64,000 nt of DNA, from positions 124,001-188,000 of the forward strand of contig NZ_FOLL01000003.1 of assembly GCF_900112315.1 (NCBI RefSeq), written 5' to 3'. The notes beneath the pieces were generated by a model. It made no database searches, was not told the DNA's origin, and saw nothing but the letters and a program-made list of their open reading frames with translations. Source of the DNA: Parapedobacter composti. GTDB taxonomy: Bacteria > Bacteroidota > Bacteroidia > Sphingobacteriales > Sphingobacteriaceae. Below are positions 1 through 7,874 of the stretch, in pieces; the first letter of the stretch is position 1, and each line of letters starts with the position of its first letter. A program made the position numbers and the translations under genes.

Positions 1-28
1 GGCCATATCCGATTATCAATATCCGCCG

Positions 29-36
29 CAAAGATA
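29..36 (-). promoter_or_regulatory. Minus-7 promoter box for a gene left of the window
   Basis: The plus strand reads CAAAGATA, so the minus strand reads TATCTTTG, a perfect match to the Bacteroidota minus-7 box TAnnTTTG. It points left, out of the window. The gene it would serve is not visible, and no clear TTG sits 19-20 bp upstream. Confidence 0.4.
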
Positions 37-57
37 CGGAAAATCAACCATATGGAT

Positions 58-1239
58 TTATTGCAGTTTCTGGTGGGTCTTCCACCATAGATCGGGCATC
101 TCGCCCGACACGGCGGTCTGATAGTCTTCGTAGCGGCAGGGAACCAGGTAATAGCGTTCGTTAACGGATTTGGACCCCCAATAGGGTACTTGCATCCACC
201 AGCGATCGGATTTCTTGCTCTTGATGAACACCAGCTCGTAAGCATCGTCATGCAATGTGGTTCGGTAGGTGATGTAGGCCGACTTGGGCACCAGCGGCGC
301 ATCGTGCTTGCGGTTATAGAATCCGTCGATGAAGTACCAAACCATTTCGGCCATAAGCAGGGCGGTTTGCCCGCGTTGATCAAGCGAAGGGTTGTATTCG
401 TAAAAGCCGATGGAGGTGAGCTTGTCACTCATGCCGGCATAGCGGCAAATCTGGCAGGCCTCATGGCCGAACAGACCATTCGGTGTGGTGTGGGCACTTC
501 CAGGGGCATCGGAAAAACGCAGGGCACCCATGTCGAAACTCACCATATCGGCCGCCCGGATAATGGGTTCGATGTGATCGAGCTTGCCAGCAATAGCCCC
601 CAGCCGCATCGTGTTGAAATACAGCTTATCATACATGGCGATGGATTCTTTGCTGACGAAATAGGTTTGATAAGCGAGGCTGTTTAAGTTGAACAGGTAG
701 TCCGGTTGGTGCAGGATAATATGGTTGAGATAGGTCTGCGAATTAAGCGGAGCGCTTTCGGTTTGCTCCTGATCCAAGTCAAACCGGGAATCTATAACGG
801 ATACTTCTACCTTTTGCTCCAGCGGCTCGTATCCAAGGTATTGGGCATAAGTAATGTCTTGCCCGCCCCCCAGGATGATGGGCACGATGCCGTCCCTGAT
901 CAGTTCGCTGACGACCGTCTTTACCGCGGCATAGGTATCTGTTACCGTTTCTCCGGCCCGGATATTGCCCAAATCGGCAAGGCGCACGTTGTAATCGCCC
1001 TGGTATAGGGTATATAGATAGTTACGCACGGCGTGGGCCGCTTCGGCACACCCCCTATTGCCAATCGCCATGCGGTCGTCCAGCACCCCAAAGATGGCCA
1101 AATCCGGCTTGTCGTCTTCCAAATCCGGAAAGTTCTGCTCATAGGCGCGTACTACGGCACCCAGCTGTGAGCGGAAAAACCCAGTATCGGGCGTAAAGTC
1201 CGCCAGGGAAACAGGCGAAAAGAAAACGGATAGGGACAT
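58..1239 (-). CDS. Arginase-fold (ureohydrolase family) protein with degenerate metal site
   Basis: A protein of 393 residues from the ATG at 1239. A second in-frame ATG at 1254 lies upstream of a minus-7-like box (GATATTTG, 1244-1251), so 1239 is preferred. The fold is recognised from the order of the arginase metal motifs, and Bacteroidota homologues are often labelled formimidoylglutamase. The residues do not support that activity. The GGxHS motif reads GGGQD (His to Gln), the DAHxD motif reads DSRFD (His to Arg), and the SxDxDxxDP motif reads SFDMGAL (second Asp to Gly). Three of the six usual manganese ligands are therefore missing. It may be a non-catalytic or altered ureohydrolase. The next gene diverges from it. 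Confidence 0.75.
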   Translation of the reverse strand: MSLSVFFSPVSLADFTPDTGFFRSQLGAVVRAYEQNFPDLEDDKPDLAIFGVLDDRMAIGNRGCAEAAHAVRNYLYTLYQGDYNVRLADLGNIRAGETVTDTYAAVKTVVSELIRDGIVPIILGGGQDITYAQYLGYEPLEQKVEVSVIDSRFDLDQEQTESAPLNSQTYLNHIILHQPDYLFNLNSLAYQTYFVSKESIAMYDKLYFNTMRLGAIAGKLDHIEPIIRAADMVSFDMGALRFSDAPGSAHTTPNGLFGHEACQICRYAGMSDKLTSIGFYEYNPSLDQRGQTALLMAEMVWYFIDGFYNRKHDAPLVPKSAYITYRTTLHDDAYELVFIKSKKSDRWWMQVPYWGSKSVNERYYLVPCRYEDYQTAVSGEMPDLWWKTHQKLQ

Positions 1240-1263
1240 GGTGCAAATATCCATTTATTACCT

Positions 1264-1271
1264 TACTTTTG
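1264..1271 (+). promoter_or_regulatory. Minus-7 promoter box for the epimerase gene
   Basis: TACTTTTG matches TAnnTTTG exactly. It lies in the divergent gap and places transcription start near 1275. That is downstream of the ATG at 1238 and supports the GTG at 1301 as the start of the epimerase. No clear minus-33 TTG is seen. Confidence 0.45.
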
Positions 1272-1300
1272 AAAGCGTTATTGTCAACTATTCTACGGCG

Positions 1301-2284
1301 GTGGTTTTAGTAACTGGAGGAACAGGTTTTCTGGGTTCGATATTGATTAAGCGGCTGATAGCGTCAGGCGTGCGGGTACGTGCCACGAAACGGGAATCAT
1401 CGTTGGTGCCGGCCGATTTGGTGGGGGCAGCGGGGCTGGAGTGGGTAAACGCGGATATCAATGACTTTTTTGCCTTGGAGGATGTGTTTGAGGGCATCAC
1501 CAAGGTATACCACTGCGCGGCCAAAATCTCCTACCATGCGGCTGATCGGGAACTGCTGATGAAGGTAAATGTAGAGGGGACGGCCAACGTGGTGACGCTC
1601 GCGCTGGAGCGCGGTGCACGGCTGCTGCACGTGAGCTCCATTGCTGCGCTGGGCAGGGCCAAGGACGGTCAGGAAACCACGGAAAGCGACCTTTGGGAAT
1701 TCCATGCAAGGCAACCGGGCTATGCCATATCGAAATACGAGGCCGAGATGGAAGTTTGGCGCGGCATTGCCGAGGGACTGGATGCCGTTATCGTCAATCC
1801 CTCATTGGTGATCGGCGCTTCGGCACGGATGGAGGGTGGTGACAGCGGCGGCGCGATCTTTTCCTTGCTTCACAGGGGCCTTAGGTTTTACGCGACCGGC
1901 TGGGTGGGGCTCATCGATGTGGAGGATGTGGCCAAGGCCATGGTGCTGCTGATGGAAAATCCGTCGGTCAGTGGAGAGCGTTTTCTGCTGAACAACGTTA
2001 ATATGAGCAGCAAAGAGCTGCTGGAGCGATGCAGCAGGTACCTTGGACGACCGGCGCCGCAATACCGGGCGACACCTTTTCTGTTGGGTATTGCGTGGCG
2101 TGCCGCCTACCTGGCATCACTCCTTTCGGGCAAGCGTCCCCTGCTGACCCGTGAGACGGCTCATTCAGCCAGTAGCAGGGTCCGTTTTTCGAACAAAAAG
2201 CTGATTGAGGTAACCGGCATGGCGCTCAAACCGATAGACGAAACGCTGCGCGAAATCTGTATTACACTGAAAAAAACAGCATAA
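1301..2284 (+). CDS. NAD-dependent epimerase/dehydratase (extended SDR)
   Basis: A Rossmann-fold oxidoreductase of 327 residues from a GTG start. The nucleotide-binding motif GGTGFLGS follows the first strand directly, as is normal for the family. The catalytic Tyr and Lys are seen in YAISK, with the usual Ser in HVSSIA before it. An ATG at 1238 is in frame but adds 21 residues with no family match and lies upstream of the likely promoter. The substrate, probably a nucleotide sugar or a dihydroflavonol-like compound, cannot be told from sequence. The stop is one base before the serB start, so the two genes are probably co-transcribed. Confidence 0.85.
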   Translation: MVLVTGGTGFLGSILIKRLIASGVRVRATKRESSLVPADLVGAAGLEWVNADINDFFALEDVFEGITKVYHCAAKISYHAADRELLMKVNVEGTANVVTLALERGARLLHVSSIAALGRAKDGQETTESDLWEFHARQPGYAISKYEAEMEVWRGIAEGLDAVIVNPSLVIGASARMEGGDSGGAIFSLLHRGLRFYATGWVGLIDVEDVAKAMVLLMENPSVSGERFLLNNVNMSSKELLERCSRYLGRPAPQYRATPFLLGIAWRAAYLASLLSGKRPLLTRETAHSASSRVRFSNKKLIEVTGMALKPIDETLREICITLKKTA

Positions 2285-2285
2285 A

Positions 2286-3578
2286 TTGAAGAACTATTAC
2301 ATCATTGACTTTGACAGTACCTTCACGCAGGTGGAGGCGCTGGATGAGCTGGCCCGCATTTCGCTGGCCGACCATCCGGCAAAAGAATTGATTTATGAAG
2401 AGATCAGCAAGCTTACCGACTTGTCGATGAACGGAGAGCTCTCGTTCCGCGAAAGCCTATCCAGGCGGGTACGGCTGCTGGAGGCCAACCGTGAGCACCT
2501 GAAAAAGCTGGTGTCTATCCTGCGGAGGAGGGTTTCCACTTCGTTTTCGCGTAACCGGGAGTTTTTCAAGAAGCATAGCGACAGTGCGCTGATTGTTTCC
2601 GGGGGGTTCAAGGAGTTCATCGTGCCCGTGGTAAGCCGTTATCACATTAAACCGGAAAACGTGTATGCCAACACCTTCACGTTTGATGAAGCGGGTAACA
2701 TCACCGGCTATGACGAGGGCAACCCGCTGTCAGAAGAAGGCGGGAAGGTGAAGCTGCTCCGGCAGCTGCAGCTGCCGGGAAGGATATATGGCATCGGCGA
2801 TGGTTACTCTGACTTCCAGCTAAAGGAATCGGGGCTAATAGCGCGTTTTTTTGCGTTTACGGAGAACATTGAGCGAAAGAGCGTGTCAGAGAAAGCCGAC
2901 CACGTGACGCCCAGCTTCGATGAATTTCTGTATGTAAACGACCTGCCGCGTGCCATCTCCTATCCGAAGAACCGCATCCTGTGCCTGATTGTAGGCGATG
3001 TACCGGAAATAGCCGCGCATATCCTTAAGCGCGACGGGTTCTCTATCCGCGTGAAAGCCACTTTTGAAGAGAAGTACGTGAAAGACGTGGGCATGCTGCT
3101 GCTCGGCAAAGGGGAGCAGCTGGCCGATGAGCAGCTGGCGCGGGCGGATAAACTGAAAACCATCGGCTACCTCGGCGATAGCAAACACCGCGTAAACCGG
3201 GAAATCTGCAATGAGAAGGGCATCGTGCTGTTTGACGACAAGAAAGAGAAAAAACGGAACAGCGAGTTCATTCCCCGGCGGATGGCCGACTTCATCAATA
3301 AGGGGGATACGTATATGAGCCGTAATTTCCCGAACCTGCAGCTGCCGAAAATTGAAAAAGCCCACCGCCTGCTCCACATACACAGGAATGTGCCCGGCGT
3401 GATGGCGCAGATTAACCAGGTGTTTGCCGACAACAGCATCAATATTGTGGCTCAATTCCTGATGACGAAGGGGAACATTGGCTATGCGGTGACCGACGTT
3501 GACACGCAATACGACAAACAGCTGCTCAAACAGCTCCGGCAAATCGATAATACGGTTAAATTCAGGGTGCTGTATTAG
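2286..3578 (+). CDS. serB: Phosphoserine phosphatase fused to SerA-like lobe and ACT domain
   Basis: A protein of 430 residues with a TTG start one base after the previous stop. Residues 1-205 form a HAD-IB phosphatase: D8 and D10 in DFDST are the nucleophile and acid/base, S105-G107 in VSGGF is motif II, and GDGYSD (D172, D176) is the magnesium site. It should release serine from phosphoserine. Residues 229-320 resemble the substrate-binding lobe of D-3-phosphoglycerate dehydrogenase (ADKLKTIGYLG, then KGIVLFD). Residues 361-430 match the SerA ACT domain (HRNVPGVMAQINQVF, ending VKFRVLY). The NAD-binding domain that should lie between them is absent. The ACT domain suggests serine control. 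The 3' end overlaps the convergent cyclo-ligase gene by 17 bp. Confidence 0.85.
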   Translation: MKNYYIIDFDSTFTQVEALDELARISLADHPAKELIYEEISKLTDLSMNGELSFRESLSRRVRLLEANREHLKKLVSILRRRVSTSFSRNREFFKKHSDSALIVSGGFKEFIVPVVSRYHIKPENVYANTFTFDEAGNITGYDEGNPLSEEGGKVKLLRQLQLPGRIYGIGDGYSDFQLKESGLIARFFAFTENIERKSVSEKADHVTPSFDEFLYVNDLPRAISYPKNRILCLIVGDVPEIAAHILKRDGFSIRVKATFEEKYVKDVGMLLLGKGEQLADEQLARADKLKTIGYLGDSKHRVNREICNEKGIVLFDDKKEKKRNSEFIPRRMADFINKGDTYMSRNFPNLQLPKIEKAHRLLHIHRNVPGVMAQINQVFADNSINIVAQFLMTKGNIGYAVTDVDTQYDKQLLKQLRQIDNTVKFRVLY

Positions 3579-4161
3579 CGTCGAATTGCCAGATGCGATA
3601 AGGGGTGACGCAGCGGTCGAGGCGGACGTCAAATGCGTTCACGTCGCTGATGCGGGGTGTCGCATCGAACAGCGAAAGGCCGATTTTTTGTGTATCGGCC
3701 CGGCAGGCCCGGAGGAAGCGGTCGTAAAACCCTTTGCCATAGCCTACGCGGTTGCCATGGGTATCAAAAGCCAGGAGCGGCACCAGCACGGCGTCTATCG
3801 CTGCCGGCTCAATGGGCGTGCCGTTTTGCGGCTCGGGGATACCCCATCGGTTAGGTGTCAAAACCGTAGCCTCATCCCACAGAACATGTTGCATCCCGGC
3901 AGTGGCGCTATCGCTCCTCGATATGGCCAGACGGATTGCCGGATATTGCTGTTTTAACCAGGCGGCAACGGCAAAAGTGTCCGGCTCACGGTTACCCAGT
4001 ATGGGCAGGAAGAGGTGAACGAGGGCATATCCGGAGAAATCCAGCTGCTTCAATTGTGTTAATAACTGCCCGTTCAGTCGTACAAACTCGGTGTCTGACA
4101 AGTTTATCCGCTTTTCGCGATACTGTTTGCGGAGCTCAGACTTGGTTGCTGGGAGCGTCAT
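3562..4161 (-). CDS. 5-formyltetrahydrofolate cyclo-ligase
   Basis: A cytosolic enzyme of 199 residues that uses ATP to turn 5-formyl-THF into 5,10-methenyl-THF. The N-terminus has the basic RKQYREKR helix. The C-terminal half has the family motif GNRVGYGKGFYDRFL and, before it, VPLLAFDTHG. The ATG at 4161 is chosen because an upstream in-frame start would add 21 residues lying over a promoter box and a terminator. The minus-7 box ends 6 bases before this ATG, so the mRNA should have almost no leader. The family symbol varies (fau, ygfA), so none is assigned. Confidence 0.9.
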   Translation of the reverse strand: MTLPATKSELRKQYREKRINLSDTEFVRLNGQLLTQLKQLDFSGYALVHLFLPILGNREPDTFAVAAWLKQQYPAIRLAISRSDSATAGMQHVLWDEATVLTPNRWGIPEPQNGTPIEPAAIDAVLVPLLAFDTHGNRVGYGKGFYDRFLRACRADTQKIGLSLFDATPRISDVNAFDVRLDRCVTPYRIWQFDANTAP

Positions 4162-4167
4162 GTACTG

Positions 4168-4195
4168 CAAATGTACACAACGGGTGTTATACAAA
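4168..4195 (-). promoter_or_regulatory. Promoter of the cyclo-ligase gene
   Basis: The minus-7 box is TACATTTG (4168-4175). A TTTG at 4192-4195 lies 16 bp upstream, somewhat closer than the 19-20 bp seen elsewhere here. That TTTG is formed by the T-tract of the efp terminator, so terminator and promoter share bases. Confidence 0.6.
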
Positions 4196-4230
4196 AAAAT
4201 CGGCCTCGAGGCGGGGAGCCCCAAGACCGA
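4193..4230 (-). terminator. Rho-independent terminator of efp
   Basis: On the minus strand a 12-pair stem with three G-U pairs (arms 4219-4230 and 4200-4211, loop 4212-4218) is followed by seven T. It starts 31 bases after the efp stop codon. Confidence 0.85.
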
Positions 4231-4261
4231 ATAATCAACCTAAACCTAAAAATTTGAACTC

Positions 4262-4822
4262 TTATTTCACGCGCTCGATGTAGTCACCGGAGCGGGTATC
4301 AACTTTTACTTTATCTCCCTGGTTGACAAACAGCGGAACCTTGATTTCCACGCCTGTCTCCACGGTAGCACTTTTCAGTGCATTGGTGGATGTGTCACCT
4401 TTCACGGCCGGTTCGGTATACGTCACTTCCAGCTCCACCGTCGTTGGCGCCTGCGCCATGATGGGTTCTTCACTTTCCATGGCTACCAGCACCTGCATAC
4501 CTTCTTTCAAAAAGCGTGCCGAATCCCCAAAAAGATGTTTCGGTATGTTAAATTGATCAAAGGTATTGTTGTCCATTACCACAAAGAAATCTCCGTCTTC
4601 ATAGAGGTATTGGTAGTCGTTGGTTTCTACACGTGCAATTTCGACTTCTTCGTCGGTACGGAAGCGGTATTCCACGAGCTTCCCGGTTTTTACGTTGCGC
4701 ATTTTGGCTTGGTAAAACGCCCGCAGGTTTCCGGGAGTGCGGTGTATGTATTCCTCTACAGCTACCAGTTCACCGTTGAAGCGCAAGATGTTACCGGTTT
4801 TTACGTCTGAAGCTTTGGCCAT
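4262..4822 (-). CDS. efp: Translation elongation factor P
   Basis: EF-P of 186 residues, the normal length. It binds ribosomes stalled on proline runs and promotes peptide bond formation. The N-terminal KOW-like domain has the loop EYIHRTPGNLRAF. The modifiable-residue position is R31 in RTPGN rather than the lysine of E. coli EF-P, and I see no modification gene nearby. The C-terminal OB domain ends GDKVKVDTRSGDYIERVK, the family signature. It is a single-gene unit with a strong promoter and a strong terminator. Confidence 0.97.
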   Translation of the reverse strand: MAKASDVKTGNILRFNGELVAVEEYIHRTPGNLRAFYQAKMRNVKTGKLVEYRFRTDEEVEIARVETNDYQYLYEDGDFFVVMDNNTFDQFNIPKHLFGDSARFLKEGMQVLVAMESEEPIMAQAPTTVELEVTYTEPAVKGDTSTNALKSATVETGVEIKVPLFVNQGDKVKVDTRSGDYIERVK

Positions 4823-4847
4823 ATTAGTACGATAATTTAATTGGCCA

Positions 4848-4879
4848 CAAAGATACGAAAGCGGCGGTCAATCACCAAA
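4848..4879 (-). promoter_or_regulatory. Promoter of efp
   Basis: The minus-33 TTTG (4876-4879) and minus-7 TATCTTTG (4848-4855) are separated by 20 bp, an exact fit to the Bacteroidota sigma-A consensus. The leader to the ATG at 4822 is about 20 bases. Confidence 0.85.
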
Positions 4880-4983
4880 TGCGGCTGGGCACATTTACCT
4901 GCTTACTTTTCGGCAAGGCTCGCTGTGCAACAGGCGTGAAACCATGCAGCGAAGCGCTTTTGGGCGCCAATAAACAGCCACGT

Positions 4984-5006
4984 GGCGCACCGAAAGGTGT
5001 TACGCC
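4984..5006. other. Hairpin in the efp / ABC gene gap
   Basis: GGCG-CACC-GAAA-GGTG-TTA-CGCC can fold into a two-part stem closed by a GAAA tetraloop, with a three-base bulge. It lies 20 bases past the stop of the minus-strand ABC gene and could be its 3' end structure. There is no T-tract. The rest of the 4880-5026 gap shows no convincing gene. Confidence 0.3.
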
Positions 5007-5026
5007 GCGGGCGCTTTCGCATTTGG

Positions 5027-5647
5027 CTAGGTTTTATAGTCTGTTATGTACAAATGATGATCGCAAAAACTGTATTCCCTTTCCTGATTAGAACAGATGA
5101 TCAGCAGCCGGCCGTGCGCAGTACGTTCCACCAGGCGCAGGTACCAATTCACGCCCGGCTCATCGAGGTTGCTGGTAGGCTCATCAAGCAGAATCAGGGG
5201 AGTGTCTGCACAGCAGGCCAGCACCAGTTTAACCCGCTGTTTCATTCCGGAAGAAAAATGCCTTAGCTGTTTGTCTTTTGCGGCGTGCAGCTCCAAAAAG
5301 TCAATAATCGCCTGTTCGTTGAACCCTGCAAGGTAGTTTTTGTGGCTGAAATGGAAGCGGAGCTGCTCCCGGAGCGAAAACTCTTCGATGAGTTCGATGT
5401 ATGGTGCGGCCAATGCAAGATAACGGTACATCTCATCCGGTTCAACGGCCTTACCTGCCAGCCGGTAGGTGATATGCCCGGCTGAGGGGGTAAGGCTGGA
5501 TGCGACGACCTGGAGCAGCGTAGACTTTCCTGAGCCGTTCGGCCCAAGGATGGCATAGCGCTGCCCAGCCGTAAAGCGGTAGTCCAGGTGCCGGAAAATC
5601 CAGTCCCGGTTGAAGCGCCTGCCGATGCCCTCGAGGATGATTTCCAT
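5027..5647 (-). CDS. ABC transporter ATP-binding protein, partner unknown
   Basis: A single ABC ATPase domain of 206 residues. It has Walker A GPNGSGKST, signature SSGMKQR (a variant of LSGGQ) and Walker B LILLDEPTSNLD. The short length and the variant signature resemble CcmA-type or gliding-type exporter ATPases. It is the last gene of the lpx operon, three bases after lpxA, and no permease gene is next to it. A role with an envelope lipid or polysaccharide exporter encoded elsewhere is possible from context, but is only inference. Confidence 0.85.
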   Translation of the reverse strand: MEIILEGIGRRFNRDWIFRHLDYRFTAGQRYAILGPNGSGKSTLLQVVASSLTPSAGHITYRLAGKAVEPDEMYRYLALAAPYIELIEEFSLREQLRFHFSHKNYLAGFNEQAIIDFLELHAAKDKQLRHFSSGMKQRVKLVLACCADTPLILLDEPTSNLDEPGVNWYLRLVERTAHGRLLIICSNQEREYSFCDHHLYITDYKT

Positions 5648-5650
5648 CGT

Positions 5651-6445
5651 CTAAAGCAGCCCCTTGCTTTGACCGAACCCTTTCATGACGCCCCGGTTGG
5701 AGTTGCGTACGAAATCCAGTATTTCATCACGTATTTCCGTAGGTTTGTATTCAGCCTCGATAACATCGAGTGCTTTGGCCAGGTTGTTATTTTTTACGAA
5801 CAGCACCCGGTAAATGTCTTGAATCTCGTTGATCTGGCCGGACGAGAATCCCCGCCGCCGTAAGCCTACGGAGTTGATGCCTGCATAGGACAAAGGTTCA
5901 CGGGCGGCTTTAACGAAGGGGGGCACGTCTTTGCGAACCAGCGATCCGCCGGCAATGAAGGCGTGCGAGCCGATATGGCAGAACTGGTGAACAGCCACGA
6001 GGCCTGCCAGTACGACATAGTCGCCCACGGTAATGTGGCCCGCCAGCGTGCTGCTGTTGGAAAAAATACAGTTATCGCCTACGATGCAATCGTGGGCGAT
6101 ATGGCTATAGGCTTGGATAAGGCAATTTTTACCGATAACGGTTTTCCAACGGTCCTTGGTGCCCCGGTTTACGGTAACGCATTCCCTGATGGTGGTATTA
6201 TCGCCGATTTCTGCGGTGGTGTCTTCCCCTTCAAACTTGAGATCCTGCGGAATGCCTGAAATGACAGCCCCCGGGAATATGCGGCAGTTTTTGCCGATGC
6301 GTGCACCGTTCATGATGGTGACGTTAGAGCCAATCCACGTGCCTTCTTCGATAATGACGTCTTTGTGGATGGTTACAAACGGCTCGATGACCACATTGCC
6401 GGCAATTTTTGCTTGAGGATGTATATATGCTAAGGGCTGTATCAT
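5651..6445 (-). CDS. lpxA: UDP-N-acetylglucosamine acyltransferase LpxA
   Basis: A cytosolic trimeric enzyme of 264 residues that performs the first step of lipid A synthesis, moving a hydroxyacyl chain from acyl carrier protein to the 3-OH of UDP-GlcNAc. The first 190 residues are hexapeptide repeats forming a left-handed beta helix, starting IHPQAKIAGNVVIEPFVTI. The catalytic His lies in YSHIAHDCIVGDN. The helical C-terminal domain carries the SYAGINSVGLRRRGF motif of LpxA. The start ATG overlaps the lpxC-fabZ stop by four bases (ATGA), which indicates translational coupling. Confidence 0.95.
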   Translation of the reverse strand: MIQPLAYIHPQAKIAGNVVIEPFVTIHKDVIIEEGTWIGSNVTIMNGARIGKNCRIFPGAVISGIPQDLKFEGEDTTAEIGDNTTIRECVTVNRGTKDRWKTVIGKNCLIQAYSHIAHDCIVGDNCIFSNSSTLAGHITVGDYVVLAGLVAVHQFCHIGSHAFIAGGSLVRKDVPPFVKAAREPLSYAGINSVGLRRRGFSSGQINEIQDIYRVLFVKNNNLAKALDVIEAEYKPTEIRDEILDFVRNSNRGVMKGFGQSKGLL

Positions 6446-7857
6446 GCTTGACCTTCTTTACCTTCTTTAACTTTTACGATTTGTGCCATCAGCTCGGCCT
6501 CAACAACAATTTTTTCACCGACCATTCCCACGCCTTTCATCTGTGCGATGCCCCGGCGTATTGGCTCCAGCAGGTCACAGCGGAAGATGATGGTATCTCC
6601 CGGGTTTACCTGCGCTTTGAACCTTGCGTTTTCGATTTTGAGGAACAGGGTGAGGTAATTCTCCGGGTCGGGCACGGTGCTGAGTACCAGGATGCCGCCG
6701 GTTTGGGCCATGGCTTCGATTTGCAATACTCCGGGGAATACGGGTGCACCGGGGAAGTGGCCCATGAACAAATCTTCGTTCATGGTTACGTTTTTCAGGC
6801 CCACCACATGGGATTTGGTGAGTTCCAGGATTTTGTCGATCATGAGGAAAGGTTGCCTGTGCGGCAATATTTTCATGATCTGCACCGTATCGTACAGGGG
6901 AGGCATGTTTGGGTCGTAAACCTTCACGTACTTGCGGCTTTTCTCGCGTTTGATCTGTGCGCGGATTTTTTTGGCGAAAGCAACGTTGGCGGCGTGTCCC
7001 GGCCTTGCGGCCATAATATGACCCTTGATGGGGCGCCCCACGAGCGCCAAGTCGCCGATCATGTCCAGCAGTTTATGCCGCGCGGGCTCGTTTTGGTGGC
7101 GGAGTTCGATATTGTCCAATATCCCTTCTTTGGCCACGTCAATGTCTTCGCGGTTGAACAGCTTGGCAAGGTGCCGCAGCTGTTCTTTGCTCACTTCTTT
7201 ATCGACCACAACAATGGCATTATTGAGGTCGCCCCCTTTGATGAGGTTGTGCTGGAGCAGCATCTCCAGTTCGTGCAAAAAGCAGAACGTGCGGGAAGAA
7301 GCAATGTCTTTCGAAAACTCGTCAATGTTGCTGATGGAGGCATGCTGGCTGCCCAATACGGGCGAATTGAAGTCGATCATGCAGGTAAAGCGGTATCCAT
7401 CCAGCGGCATGGCCACCATTTCCACTTTTCTTTCGGGTTCGGTATGGTGGATGTTATGGGGTATTTCGTAATAGTCACGATCAGCCCCCTGGTCGACATA
7501 GCCGGTTTGCTCGAGGGCTTTGACGAAGGGTGCCGAGCTGCCGTCCATGATGGGCACTTCGGGGCCGTCAATATCGATAAGCACATTGTCGATTTGCAGG
7601 CCTACCAAAGCGGCCATGAGGTGCTCAATGGTGCTCACGCTGGCTCCGTTTTGGGAAATGGTTGTGCCGCGGGATGTGTCTGAAACGTTGTCGGCATCTA
7701 CCAATACGGTGGGTTGATCGGGCAGGTCAATGCGCCGGAATTTGTACCAATGGTGTTCCGGCGCTGGTTTCAAGGTCATGGTTACGGGCTTGCCGGTATG
7801 TAGCCCTACTCCCGAGATGGTAATTTCTGATTTGATGGTTCGTTGTTTTACATTCAT
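6442..7857 (-). CDS. lpxC/fabZ: Bifunctional LpxC deacetylase / FabZ dehydratase
   Basis: A fusion of 471 residues typical of Bacteroidota. Residues 1-300 are UDP-3-O-acyl-GlcNAc deacetylase (LpxC), the committed step of lipid A synthesis. Zinc ligands are visible in TIEHLMAAL and RHKLLDMIGD, and the catalytic His in RPGHAANVAF. Residues 320-471 are 3-hydroxyacyl-ACP dehydratase (FabZ): LPHRQPFLMIDKI, then the active-site region GHFPGAPVFPGVLQIEAMAQ. The fusion ties membrane lipid and lipid A supply together, since both use hydroxyacyl-ACP. It lies 17 bp after lpxD and overlaps lpxA. Confidence 0.96.
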   Translation of the reverse strand: MNVKQRTIKSEITISGVGLHTGKPVTMTLKPAPEHHWYKFRRIDLPDQPTVLVDADNVSDTSRGTTISQNGASVSTIEHLMAALVGLQIDNVLIDIDGPEVPIMDGSSAPFVKALEQTGYVDQGADRDYYEIPHNIHHTEPERKVEMVAMPLDGYRFTCMIDFNSPVLGSQHASISNIDEFSKDIASSRTFCFLHELEMLLQHNLIKGGDLNNAIVVVDKEVSKEQLRHLAKLFNREDIDVAKEGILDNIELRHQNEPARHKLLDMIGDLALVGRPIKGHIMAARPGHAANVAFAKKIRAQIKREKSRKYVKVYDPNMPPLYDTVQIMKILPHRQPFLMIDKILELTKSHVVGLKNVTMNEDLFMGHFPGAPVFPGVLQIEAMAQTGGILVLSTVPDPENYLTLFLKIENARFKAQVNPGDTIIFRCDLLEPIRRGIAQMKGVGMVGEKIVVEAELMAQIVKVKEGKEGQA

Positions 7858-7874
7858 TAGCGCGATAGCTTATC

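Noticed and set aside
2886-3632. Minus-strand frame of 248 codons opposite serB
   Set aside because: It runs across the serB fusion and the convergent cyclo-ligase end, has no recognisable motif, and the sense frame is a clear protein.
4879-5091. Plus-strand frame of 70 codons in the efp / ABC gap
   Set aside because: It runs into the 3' end of the ABC gene, has no ribosome site or promoter box, and its residues look like random translation of a structured GC-rich gap.
6409-7683. Long plus-strand open frame opposite lpxC-fabZ (424 codons)
   Set aside because: It is antisense to a clear lpxC-fabZ gene, is rich in His and Phe with no domain, and has no promoter or sensible start. It is a shadow caused by codon bias.
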